64,000 bases of DNA, taken from the NCBI RefSeq assembly GCF_002806995.1, contig NZ_NIHE01000009.1:62001-126000 (forward strand), read 5' to 3'. Below, piece after piece: positions 33,984 to 42,868 of this stretch. The notes beneath the pieces are model-generated. The model searched no databases, had not been told where the DNA came from, and worked only from the letters and a program-made list of their open reading frames with translations. Source of the stretch: Confluentibacter lentus. GTDB taxonomy: Bacteria > Bacteroidota > Bacteroidia > Flavobacteriales > Flavobacteriaceae. Made by a program: the position numbers and the translations under genes. Position 1 is the first letter of the stretch; each line of letters starts with the position of its first letter.

Positions 33984-36164
33984 GTGTTTCCAAATTTTAA
34001 ACAAGTAGATACTAAAGATTGTGGAGCGACCTGCTTAAAAATTATTGCAAAATACTATGGCAAGAATATTTCAATAAATGTGCTACGAAACTATTCAGAG
34101 ACAACGAGAACAGGGAGTAATCTTAAGTTTTTGGCAAGAGCTGCAGAAGCTATTGAATTAAAATCCTTGCCTGCAAAAATTGATTTTGGACAATTAAACC
34201 AAGTACCACTGCCGTGTATATTGCATTGGAATAAAAATCATTTTGTGGTGCTTTATAAAATCAAAAAAGAGGTATGCTTTATCTCTGATCCTTCACTAGG
34301 ACTTATAAGGTATAAAAAATCAACGTTTTTAGAACATTGGATAGGAAATAACGCCAAGGAAAATTTAGAAGAAGGCGTTATTCTTCTCTTAGAACCAACA
34401 TTTAATTTTCATTCAAACAGTTCGGAATATAAAAAACAAGCATTAAATATCTCTTTCGTAGCTAAATATCTAATACCATATAAACCTTTCATATGGCAAT
34501 TAGTCTTTGGGCTAATAGCGGGTAGCATTTTACAACTTATTTTTCCGTTTTTAACTCAAAGCATAGTTGATGTGGGAATTAAAAACCAAGATATAAACTT
34601 TGTGTATTTGGTATTGTTAGCACAATTATTTTTGTTTATCGGTAGGACAGCCATTGAACTTATAAGAAGTTGGGTTTTATTGCATTTAAGTAAGCGCATT
34701 AATATATCCATGCTTTCTGACTTTTTCATCAAGTTGATGAATTTGCCAATTGCTTTTTTTGATACCCGACTTACGGGTGATATTTTACAACGTATGAGAG
34801 ATCATGAACGTATTGAGAAATTACTAACATCCTCATCCCTCCAAGTATTGTTTTCATTGGTGAATCTGTTAGTGTTTGGACTGGTTTTAATCTATTATAA
34901 CATATCAATATTTGTAGTTTTTCTTTTAGGGAGTCTGTTATACTTCAGTTGGATTCTCTTATTTCTTAAAAAACGCAAAGTAATAGACTACAGAGAATTT
35001 TTAGAAACCTCTAAAGAAAGGAGTAAGGTCATTGAACTTATAAATGGTATGCAGGATATTAAATTGCATAATGCAGAACAACAGTTTCGTTGGGATTGGG
35101 AACACATCCAAGCAAAATTGTTTAAAATATCCATAACCCGAATGAAATGGGATCAATATCAAGATATTGGATCAGGGTTTATTAATGAGTTAAAAAACAT
35201 TCTAATAACCGTTTTAGCTGCTAAATTGGTCATCGAAGGGCAAATAACATTAGGGATGATGTTAGCGATAAGTTATATCGTAGGACAACTAAATAGTCCA
35301 TTATTACAATTAATCGATTTTTTGAGTGACTTCCAAGATGCTAAAATATCCATAGAGCGACTTTCTGAAATCCATTCTAAAGATGATGAAAATAGTGTCG
35401 TTAACCGTGTTTTAGATATTAATGAAAAATCAGATATAGTTTTGAAAGAGGTCGCATTTAGATATCAAGGGGTGGAAGCCCCGACGTTAAAAAATCTGAA
35501 TTTAACTATTCCCCATAATAAAGTCACAGCTATTGTAGGTTCTAGCGGAAGTGGTAAAACGACATTAATGAAATTGCTGTTAAAATTTTATGAACCAGTT
35601 AATGGAAAGATATTAGTTGGAAACACCACACTTCAGGCGGTTTCATATGACTGTTGGAGAGATCATTGTGGTGTGGTTATGCAGGAAGGACATATTTTTA
35701 GCAATACCATAGCAAGAAACATCAGTATGACTGGCGAAGATACTAATTCAAATAAATTACACATGGCCGTCAAACTAGCCAATATTAAAGATTTTATTGA
35801 ATCACTGCCATTATCATATAATACTGTGATTGGCGCTGAAGGTATGGGGCTAAGCACCGGTCAAAAGCAACGTATTTTAATTGCCAGAGCCATATACAAA
35901 AACCCAGACTATCTATTCTTTGATGAAGCCACGTCTGCTTTGGATGCCAATAATGAAAAGATAATAATGGAAAACCTAGGGGCATTTTTTCAAAATAAAA
36001 CGGTTGTTATAGTAGCACATCGCCTGAGCACTGTAAAGCACGCAGATCAAATTATTGTTCTAGAGGATGGAAAAATTAAGGAAGTAGGGAACCATAATTA
36101 TTTATCAACTCTAAAGGGATGTTATTACCATTTGGTTAAAAACCAATTGGAATTAGGAACTTAA
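33984..36164 (+). CDS. C39-peptidase ABC exporter (PCAT-type bacteriocin transporter)
   Basis: A 726-residue inner-membrane exporter that removes double-glycine leaders while exporting the peptide. It starts with GTG. The C39 domain has Gln7, Cys13 (TKDCGATC), His86 (NHFVVL) and Asp102 (SDPS), so the protease is intact. A six-helix membrane domain (about 160-440) and an ABC ATPase follow: Walker A GSSGSGKTT, signature LSTGQKQR, Walker B YLFFDEAT and H-loop AHRLST. It is 10 bp after the S9A peptidase and 4 bp before the HlyD adaptor, one operon with the precursor. Confidence 0.95.
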   Translation: MFPNFKQVDTKDCGATCLKIIAKYYGKNISINVLRNYSETTRTGSNLKFLARAAEAIELKSLPAKIDFGQLNQVPLPCILHWNKNHFVVLYKIKKEVCFISDPSLGLIRYKKSTFLEHWIGNNAKENLEEGVILLLEPTFNFHSNSSEYKKQALNISFVAKYLIPYKPFIWQLVFGLIAGSILQLIFPFLTQSIVDVGIKNQDINFVYLVLLAQLFLFIGRTAIELIRSWVLLHLSKRINISMLSDFFIKLMNLPIAFFDTRLTGDILQRMRDHERIEKLLTSSSLQVLFSLVNLLVFGLVLIYYNISIFVVFLLGSLLYFSWILLFLKKRKVIDYREFLETSKERSKVIELINGMQDIKLHNAEQQFRWDWEHIQAKLFKISITRMKWDQYQDIGSGFINELKNILITVLAAKLVIEGQITLGMMLAISYIVGQLNSPLLQLIDFLSDFQDAKISIERLSEIHSKDDENSVVNRVLDINEKSDIVLKEVAFRYQGVEAPTLKNLNLTIPHNKVTAIVGSSGSGKTTLMKLLLKFYEPVNGKILVGNTTLQAVSYDCWRDHCGVVMQEGHIFSNTIARNISMTGEDTNSNKLHMAVKLANIKDFIESLPLSYNTVIGAEGMGLSTGQKQRILIARAIYKNPDYLFFDEATSALDANNEKIIMENLGAFFQNKTVVIVAHRLSTVKHADQIIVLEDGKIKEVGNHNYLSTLKGCYYHLVKNQLELGT

Positions 36165-36168
36165 AAAA

Positions 36169-37461
36169 ATGGAAAACCCAAAAAAGAAATTAGCACTTCG
36201 GAGTGAAGATGTCAATGACATTTTAAATAAAGTGCCATCAAAATTGATACGTTGGGGAAGTGTACTATTTTTAACACTAATAATTTTGATTATCGTACTT
36301 TCCTGGTTTATTAAGTACCCTGATGTAATTAATGCCCAAGCATATTTAACCACTGAGATACCGCCACAAAAAATATATGCAAAAGTAGATGCTAAAATTG
36401 ATACAATTTTAGTTTCAGATAAAATGCACATAAGTGAGAACACGATATTGGCTATTTTAGAAAACAATGCAGATAATCAAGATGTATTGCTTTTAAAATC
36501 TTTTCTCGATACGATTTTAATAAATCAAGATAACATCATTTTTCCATTTGAACAACTGCCCATACTGTTTTTAGGAGATATGGAAACTCAGTTTTCATCT
36601 TTTGAAAACCATTATTTTCAGTATGTAATGAATAGGGATTTTCAGCCATTTAATAACAAAATACAGGCTAATAAATCTTCAATATTAGAATTGAGCAATC
36701 GTTTGGATAATATTAGGATTCAGCATAGTATAAATAACAAAGAACTTGATATTATAAAAAATGATTTGAGCCGGAACAAAACCTTATTGCAAAAGGGAAT
36801 TATAGCCCAACAAACCTATGAAAGCAAAGAAATTACTTATTATGCAGCTTTGAGAGAAAATGAAAACCTAAAACTTTTGATCTCACAATTAAAGGAAACA
36901 TTGAATAATGCCAAAAGCAGCTCCAAAGGTATTGGATTTGATAAACATCAGGGAGAAAACCAATTGCTAAAACAGATGTTTCATTCTTACAGGCAACTTA
37001 AAAGGGCGGTTAGGGATTGGGAATTACATTATGTCTTAAAGTCAAAAGCTAGTGGAACATTGTCCTTTTTAGAGTTTTGGAATACAAACCAAACAGTATC
37101 CAAAGGAGATCTAGTATTTACCATTTCCCCGAACGATATACCTTACTACATAGCTAAAGTAAAAACACCTAAAACGAATGCAGGAAAGATAAAAATAGGA
37201 CAACGTGTTAATCTAAGATTAAATGATTATCCGGAATATGAGTTTGGTGTTTTAAGAGGATCTGTTCACCAAATCTCTAGTGTTTCAGATGATGGCGGCA
37301 CCTATATTGTAGAAGTTAAAATATCTAAAGGACTGAAAACATCTTTTGGTAAGCACATTGAATTCAAACAAGAAATGCAGGGAACGGCAGATATCATCAC
37401 TGAGGATTTAAGGCTTTTAGAGCGTTTCTTTTATCAGTTTAGAAACCTATATTCAAAATAA
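36169..37461 (+). CDS. HlyD-family periplasmic adaptor of the peptide exporter
   Basis: A 430-residue adaptor with one N-terminal membrane helix (about 25-45), a lipoyl-like half (YAKVDAKIDTILVSDKMHISENT), a long coiled-coil hairpin (about 150-270), and a C-terminal lipoyl and beta-barrel return (GTLSFLEFWNTNQTVSKGD). It links the C39 ABC exporter to an outer-membrane channel. No TolC-type gene is adjacent, so a channel elsewhere would be needed, or the peptide is released in the periplasm. It ends the operon and is followed by more than 1 kb without a gene. Confidence 0.9.
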   Translation: MENPKKKLALRSEDVNDILNKVPSKLIRWGSVLFLTLIILIIVLSWFIKYPDVINAQAYLTTEIPPQKIYAKVDAKIDTILVSDKMHISENTILAILENNADNQDVLLLKSFLDTILINQDNIIFPFEQLPILFLGDMETQFSSFENHYFQYVMNRDFQPFNNKIQANKSSILELSNRLDNIRIQHSINNKELDIIKNDLSRNKTLLQKGIIAQQTYESKEITYYAALRENENLKLLISQLKETLNNAKSSSKGIGFDKHQGENQLLKQMFHSYRQLKRAVRDWELHYVLKSKASGTLSFLEFWNTNQTVSKGDLVFTISPNDIPYYIAKVKTPKTNAGKIKIGQRVNLRLNDYPEYEFGVLRGSVHQISSVSDDGGTYIVEVKISKGLKTSFGKHIEFKQEMQGTADIITEDLRLLERFFYQFRNLYSK

Positions 37462-38520
37462 CTACTAATCTTAAATATCATAAACCATTTTAAATAGGTC
37501 TATTCAAATCAATTTGCATGCCTTGTTTCAGTATTCAGTGGTTCATTTTAAAAAAACCACAAAAGCATTATAAAAAAAATTATTTTAGGCTACTTTAGGT
37601 TTATTTAGTTTACATTTATGGTTGAAAGCTTTAAAAACTGTAATTAGGTGTCTAAAAAGGTGTCCTACATCTGTGATTCAATATTTAATATATTGACTTT
37701 CAATTATTTGAAACTCATTCATATCAATCCTGTCATCCCGACAACATAAAAGTAATTTGCTGATGCAAGTTGCTTTTTTTTTTGTTTCTTGCATCAGATA
37801 CAGGGATTCTATAAATCCAATCATCAAGTGGTGCAATCGAGTAAATTTGCATTAGTATTTTAAGACTATTCACCAAGCTTGTGGTCAAGACAATTGTAAT
37901 TGATGAAACTGAAACTTGGCCAAAATTTAAATATAATTATTAAATAGATGTTTTTTCGCATAAATAAAATCAGTCAAATATGTAAATCTATCCAAAAACT
38001 GTGTAACAAAATTTATAATTTCCTAATTATCTTTACAACTGTTAATCAATTGGTTGGTTAGTTGGTTAGTTTGTTAGTTAGAAAAATTCAAATGAATAAT
38101 CTAATTTGACATTAGTTAAGAAGCAGGCTTTTAAGTCTGCTTTTTTTGTTCTTTAATTAGATATCGCATTTCTAATTAGTATAATTGGTTATTAGAAATT
38201 CTTAATTTTATTAGTTAAAAATATCAAACTCCCATATATGCAAACTAATATAAATATCATTTTGTATGGTGTTTAATTGGAGATAAAGTAAGAGAAGTAG
38301 GTTTATAAAAGAGGCCCACTTAAAAGAACATATCCAAAAATATATCTGTAGATTATGTAAGGATTAAAACATTTTATATAAGGATTCCAGAGTACTTATG
38401 CACCACCTTTGCTTTATTAATAATCTTTAAATATTACTTGATACATCGTATTGCATTTTAGGTGAATAACAGTATTAATATACTGTTAGTTAAAACAAGT
38501 AATTGATTATCGTTTAAGTA
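37462..38520. other. 1.06-kb gene-poor interval after the peptide operon
   Basis: No credible gene on either strand. It holds a 10-bp perfect hairpin CTGATGCAAG/CTTGCATCAG (37760-37797) with a T-rich loop, a TTGGTTAGTT-type tandem repeat (about 38046-38080) and a terminator (38121-38148). Stops are frequent in all frames. It looks like worn junction DNA between the accessory island and the resident chromosome. Confidence 0.55.
38121..38148 (+). terminator. Orphan terminator after a TTAGTT-type repeat
   Basis: Arms AAGCAGGCTT and AAGTCTGCTT with a minimal loop, then a T-run. No intact gene lies upstream within 650 bp. The preceding short repeat plus terminator resembles the arrangement directly after susD (3841-3899). 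Confidence 0.75.
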
Positions 38521-38655
38521 ATGTATAAAAAACAAAAACCCTCAATGGAATCAATCTTTTTAAAATACAGAATAATGAGATTTGTTTTAATAGGTTTAAC
38601 TATAACAACCCTTATTTTGTTATTTGTTGTTATTATTAAAAACATTAAAATTTAA
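38521..38655 (+). CDS. Possible 44-residue single-helix membrane peptide
   Basis: An ATG-started frame of 44 codons encodes a basic N-terminus and one strong hydrophobic helix (VLIGLTITTLILLFVVII), ending in KNIKI. It could be a small membrane protein or the surviving N-terminus of a larger one. Its TAA is immediately followed, in the same frame, by the truncated sugar-enzyme fragment, which suggests a join point. I do not recognise it. Confidence 0.4.
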   Translation: MYKKQKPSMESIFLKYRIMRFVLIGLTITTLILLFVVIIKNIKI

Positions 38656-39123
38656 AATCGTAGTCTTACCTATGCCAATGCGGTAATTCCAGAGGCGATG
38701 TTGCTTGCTGGAGAGTGTACCAATAATGAACTATTTAAAGACATTGCTCATAAAACCTTTAATTTTTTATTGAAAACCACGCTTGATGGCGAAGAAATAA
38801 AAGTAATTTCTAACAGAGGTTGGCACCATAAAGGAAAAGATAAAAACCATTTTGGTGAACAACCTATTGAAGTAGCCTATACCATTCTAGCCTTAAATAC
38901 CTTTTTTAGTATAGATAATGACAACGCATATCTAGATAAGATGAAAACTGCTTTTAATTGGTTTTTGGGCGAAAATCATTTATACCAAATCATTTACAAT
39001 CCTGTAACTGGTGGCTGTTATGATGGACTGGAAGAGCATCAAGTCAACCTTAACCAAGGTGCTGAAAGCACCATAAGTTATTTATTGGCAAGATTGGTAA
39101 TTGAAAAAAATATGTGTTATTAA
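38656..39123 (+). pseudogene. 3' fragment of a large sugar-metabolism protein (six-hairpin-type domain)
   Basis: The frame opens with NRSLTYANAVIPEA directly after a stop and has no start, so only the last ~155 residues remain. Text such as GWHHKGKDKNHFGEQPIEVAYTI, AFNWFLGENHLYQIIYNP and GGCYDGLEEHQVNLNQGAEST resembles the C-terminal alpha/alpha-toroid part of Bacteroidota proteins linked to mannoside metabolism (GH130 or glycosyltransferase neighbours). That family link is from memory. The intact parent would be several hundred residues longer. The 5' part was lost where the accessory island begins or ends. Confidence 0.8.
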
Positions 39124-39299
39124 CTAGTTCCTACAGTTTACTTATTGTTTTTATTTATATAAAAACAGGTAATCATTAGCGCATTATAACTTCAAAAAAA
39201 GCACACAAATCTTTATAACATTTCTTGATATGACGAAAATCATAGTTTGACTTGTGCTTTGTGTTGAAATTTGTCCCATAATTAAAAAACAATACCGAT

Positions 39300-39884
39300 A
39301 TGAATACCTATAAAAAAGTAAGCGCTAGAGTTTTAAGTATCATGGTTCTTTTTGTGATAACAGTTAATTCAATTCAAGCACAAGAGTTCAGTTTAGCAAA
39401 TGGAGAATCAACTTTAACCGTTTTAGGAACATCTAGTTTACACGATTGGCACGTTGATGCAGAGAATCAAAGTGGAAAAATAAGTTTCAAGAATTTGGAA
39501 GCTGGTCAAATCGAAAAAATAACGATAGATATCGTGGCCGAAAGTTTAAAAAGTGGAAAATCTGCTATGGATAAAAACACATATAAAGCTTTAAAAACCG
39601 ATAAGCATAAAAACATATCATTTCAATTGGCTGAGGTTAAAAATGTAGTTAGTAAAGGAAACGGAGCATTCTCTGTGTCGGCAACAGGTTATTTAACCGT
39701 TGCAGGAACCAAGAAACTAATTCCATTGGATTTTACCATTACCACAACAAAATCCAGTGTAAAACTAACAGGTGAGAAAAAAATTAAAATGACCGATTTT
39801 AATATTGATCCACCAAAAGCATTGTTAGGCACCATAACTACAGGCAATGATATCACTATTAAATTTTCAACCATATTTAAATAA
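39300..39884 (+). CDS. YceI-family secreted protein
   Basis: A 194-residue periplasmic beta-barrel of the YceI/lipocalin-like family, with a signal peptide cut near IQAQ (about residue 29). It has the typical SSLHDWHVDA motif, the MDKNTYKALKTDKHKNISF helix, and a closing NIDPPKALLGTITTGNDITIKF. YceI proteins bind polyisoprenoid or other lipophilic molecules. It is followed 43 bp later by a porin-like gene and then a second YceI gene, forming a small envelope cluster. Confidence 0.92.
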   Translation: MNTYKKVSARVLSIMVLFVITVNSIQAQEFSLANGESTLTVLGTSSLHDWHVDAENQSGKISFKNLEAGQIEKITIDIVAESLKSGKSAMDKNTYKALKTDKHKNISFQLAEVKNVVSKGNGAFSVSATGYLTVAGTKKLIPLDFTITTTKSSVKLTGEKKIKMTDFNIDPPKALLGTITTGNDITIKFSTIFK

Positions 39885-39927
39885 ATCAATTAATCAAATA
39901 AATAATAAACCTTAAAAAACAGAAATT

Positions 39928-41193
39928 ATGAAATCAATTTTAAAACAAGCAATAATATTAGTCATAGTACTAACTGGGTTCAGTTTTTATGGACAGAATA
40001 GAGATTTAGACAATTACAGGCAACCGGACAAAAGAGGCATTAACGTATTTGAAGCACCTAAAGATTCCATTTCAACCTTTGATGGTGTTAAAGTAAGAAT
40101 AGGTGGAGCTTCAACGCTTCAATACCAAGCAATAGACCATGAAAATTCAGGTGCGGTAGCTTTAAAAGAAATAGGTTACAATTTTAACTTAGCAACAGCC
40201 AATTTAGATTTAGATGTGGCATTGGCACCAGGGGTTAGAATGAACTTACGTACATACTTATCTTCTCGTCACCATCCAGAACCTTACGTTATGGGAGGCT
40301 ATTTCCAAATAGATGGATTAGACTTTATTAGTGAAGGATTTGCAGAAAACATAATGAAATATGTAACCATTAAAATTGGGCACATGGAAAACAATTATGG
40401 TGATGCACACTTTAGAAGAACTGATAATGCTCAAGCTTTATACAACCCATTTGTTGGAAATTTAATCATGGATTCTTTTACAACTGAGGTTGGTGCCGAA
40501 GTGTATGTTCAAAAAGATGGTTTTATAGGAATGTTAGGCTTTTCAAATGGTAAATTAAACCAAGCAGTTAATAAAGTGAATGGTACTTCAGGCGGTGCTT
40601 CGTTCTTAGCCAAATTAGGCTATGATAAACAGCTTACTGAAGATTTTAGATTCAGATTAACAGGATCTCTTTACAATACTGGTTATGTGCAAACTTCTTA
40701 TTTGTATAGTGCCGATAGAGCAGGGTCTAGATATTATTTGGTTATGGAAAATACAGCAGCTACCCCATCAGCACAATTTAGATCTGGACGTTACAATCCT
40801 AATTTAACAAACCAAATTACTGCAATCATGGTTAACCCTTTTGTAAAATATAAAGGATTGGAATTCTTCGGAACTATAGAAAACTCAAAAGGCAATGCAC
40901 TCGGAGCTGACGAGAGAACTGCTAAACAATTTGCAGGAGAACTTATCTATCGCTTTGGGGCATCTGAAAACTTTTATTTAGGAGGACGCTATAATAAAGT
41001 AGATTCTGAAGAAGCTAGTGGTGATAACATTGAAATCACTAGAACTCAATTGGGTGCAGGTTGGTTTATGACTAAAAATATTTTAATGAAAGTAGAGTAT
41101 GTTAATCAAAAATATGATGGATATTCTCCAGCAAGTATATTTGATGGAGGTAAATTTAAAGGACTAATGGCTGAAGCAGTTATTAGTTTCTAA
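39928..41193 (+). CDS. Porin-like outer-membrane barrel protein
   Basis: A 421-residue protein with a signal peptide (cut near FYGQ, about 24) and alternating beta-strand sequence throughout, ending with a phenylalanine (AEAVISF), as in outer-membrane barrels. Sections such as TIKIGHMENNYGDAHFRRTDN and FVGNLIMDSFTTE resemble porin-O/P-like proteins of Bacteroidota. The substrate is unknown. Sitting between two YceI genes suggests a shared role in handling a small lipophilic or redox compound at the envelope. Confidence 0.8.
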   Translation: MKSILKQAIILVIVLTGFSFYGQNRDLDNYRQPDKRGINVFEAPKDSISTFDGVKVRIGGASTLQYQAIDHENSGAVALKEIGYNFNLATANLDLDVALAPGVRMNLRTYLSSRHHPEPYVMGGYFQIDGLDFISEGFAENIMKYVTIKIGHMENNYGDAHFRRTDNAQALYNPFVGNLIMDSFTTEVGAEVYVQKDGFIGMLGFSNGKLNQAVNKVNGTSGGASFLAKLGYDKQLTEDFRFRLTGSLYNTGYVQTSYLYSADRAGSRYYLVMENTAATPSAQFRSGRYNPNLTNQITAIMVNPFVKYKGLEFFGTIENSKGNALGADERTAKQFAGELIYRFGASENFYLGGRYNKVDSEEASGDNIEITRTQLGAGWFMTKNILMKVEYVNQKYDGYSPASIFDGGKFKGLMAEAVISF

Positions 41194-41316
41194 ATACCTA
41201 AAGCATGATGAAGTAAGTCTGAAAATATCATTGAGCCATTAATATTATAAACTCATATATTTTTAGACTTACTTTCATTAACTTTAGAAAGGCATTGGTT
41301 ATATAAATTAAAGAAC

Positions 41317-41895
41317 ATGAAAAGGATATTGATTTTTATTACGGTTATAACAGCGTTGGCTTTTACAGATTCGTTTGTAGGTAGTACTTCGGTAATCATT
41401 GCACCTAATAGTAAATTACTTATTAATGTAAAAACCAATGTTAATAGTTTTAAATGCCAATACGATATCTTAAAATTGAACAAGCCAATACCGATTTTTT
41501 TTAAAAATCATGGTAAGAAAATTAGTTTTGAAAAAGCGACCTTAATTTTAGATAACGTAAATTTTGATTGTGGCGGTCCCGGTATAAATAATGATTTTAA
41601 GGAATTATTAAAAACAAAGACTTACCCCAAAATATTTATTAACCTAAGAGAGATAAACAAAGACCAAAATAATGAAGGTCTTATTCATGCCTTGGTTAAT
41701 TTAGAAATTGCTGGTGTAACAAAATCATACACCGTGCCTGTAGAATTAAAGGATGAAGGAACATTGTCTATTAAAGGTGTCTTAGCCTTAAATATTCGCG
41801 ATTTTAATTTAGAGCCTCCCAAAAAAGCATTAGGACTTATTGTTGTTAAAGATGTTATAGAAATTAATTTTGAACTAGCGGTTAAAAAAAGTTGA
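41317..41895 (+). CDS. Second, divergent YceI-like secreted protein
   Basis: A 192-residue exported protein with an N-terminal signal (FITVITALAFT). The second half carries the YceI end pattern (VNLEIAGVTKSYTVPVEL, LNIRDFNLEPPKKALGLIVVKD). The usual SSLHDWH motif is replaced by NVNSFKCQYD, and a second cysteine (NFDCGGPG) could form a disulphide with it. It probably binds a different ligand from the first YceI. It is followed by a strong terminator. Confidence 0.82.
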   Translation: MKRILIFITVITALAFTDSFVGSTSVIIAPNSKLLINVKTNVNSFKCQYDILKLNKPIPIFFKNHGKKISFEKATLILDNVNFDCGGPGINNDFKELLKTKTYPKIFINLREINKDQNNEGLIHALVNLEIAGVTKSYTVPVELKDEGTLSIKGVLALNIRDFNLEPPKKALGLIVVKDVIEINFELAVKKS

Positions 41896-41916
41896 CATTA
41901 ACTTATATTTAAACTT

Positions 41917-41955
41917 AAAAGCCCTGTTGAATTGAAACAACAGGGCTTTTTTTTT
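41917..41955 (+). terminator. Terminator after the YceI/porin cluster
   Basis: Arms AAAAGCCCTGTTG and CAACAGGGCTTTT with an 8-nt loop and a long T-run. The A-rich proximal arm means it can also serve the convergent GIN-domain gene on the minus strand. Confidence 0.92.
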
Positions 41956-41974
41956 GCTATGTTTTTTTGATTGG

Positions 41975-42757
41975 CTATCTCTTTTTAATGCTACCAGATG
42001 CACTGTCATTTTTTTCTACTTTTTCTGGATTTCCAGAATAGTAAATGCCTCCACCACTTGTGGCTTTGGCTATAAGTTCTTTCGAAGTGTTTATTGTGAT
42101 ATTTGAACCAGAGCTGGCATCTGCCCAGCTGGATTCAGAAATTAAATCGCCCGCTTTTATATTGCTACCGCTAGATGCTTCGGCTGTAAGTTTTGTGGTT
42201 TCTCCTGTTAACTTAATATTACTGCCGCTGGATGAGTTACATTGTAAAACTTTAGTGTTCAATTGTAATGACATATTGCTTCCGCTTGAAGTGTTGCATT
42301 TTATAGCTGGTGCTTCCACATTTAATGTCATGTTGCTGCCACTACTACTATTCAATTCTAAATTTTCGGCAGTAATTGTATTTGTGGAATATACATTGCT
42401 GCCACTATTAGAGATAATATTTGATACATTTTTAAAGCTTACCATCACTTTCTTTGAAGTGGCGTTTCCAATATTCTTTTTGGTATGGATTTTTAAAATA
42501 TTGTCTACCACTTCGGTAATAATAAGATCTTGTAAATTCTCGTCAGCTTCAACAATTATGGATTCATTGTCGCTTTGGGTTACATACACATCAAGCCCTT
42601 CACTAGCCTTTATCGCGTTAAAAGATGCATTGATGGTTCTGGATTCTTCTACGACATTTCCATTGCCTATAACGCCTCCTAAATTGATGTCAAAATTGCA
42701 AGAGAAAAACAATAGGCTTAAAAGTGTTGTTACAATAATTTTTGTTAGTGTTGTCAT
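41975..42757 (-). CDS. GIN-domain (DUF2807) lipoprotein
   Basis: A 260-residue lipoprotein (lipobox FFSC, C20) made of a head-GIN/DUF2807 right-handed beta-helix. The repeats are visible as recurring SSGSN every ~20 residues (about 115-235), one turn each. Such proteins sit in the envelope with unknown function, possibly as adhesin-like or scaffold helices. It is the last gene of a PadR-PspC-GIN operon, 111 bp after PspC. A long open frame on the opposite strand is only a shadow of its Ser/Gly repeats. Confidence 0.9.
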   Translation of the reverse strand: MTTLTKIIVTTLLSLLFFSCNFDINLGGVIGNGNVVEESRTINASFNAIKASEGLDVYVTQSDNESIIVEADENLQDLIITEVVDNILKIHTKKNIGNATSKKVMVSFKNVSNIISNSGSNVYSTNTITAENLELNSSSGSNMTLNVEAPAIKCNTSSGSNMSLQLNTKVLQCNSSSGSNIKLTGETTKLTAEASSGSNIKAGDLISESSWADASSGSNITINTSKELIAKATSGGGIYYSGNPEKVEKNDSASGSIKKR

Positions 42758-42868
42758 AACTATTGGTTTTATTTGATTGATTTTAATTTATAGTCCAAAT
42801 ATCTGGTTACAGGTTGTTTATTTATAAATTAAATATCTGATTTGTTGTTTTTTAGTGATGAATTGTAA

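Noticed and set aside
42045-42776. 243-codon plus-strand ORF
   Set aside because: It is exactly antisense to the GIN-domain lipoprotein. Its openness comes from the Ser/Gly repeat codons of the real gene.
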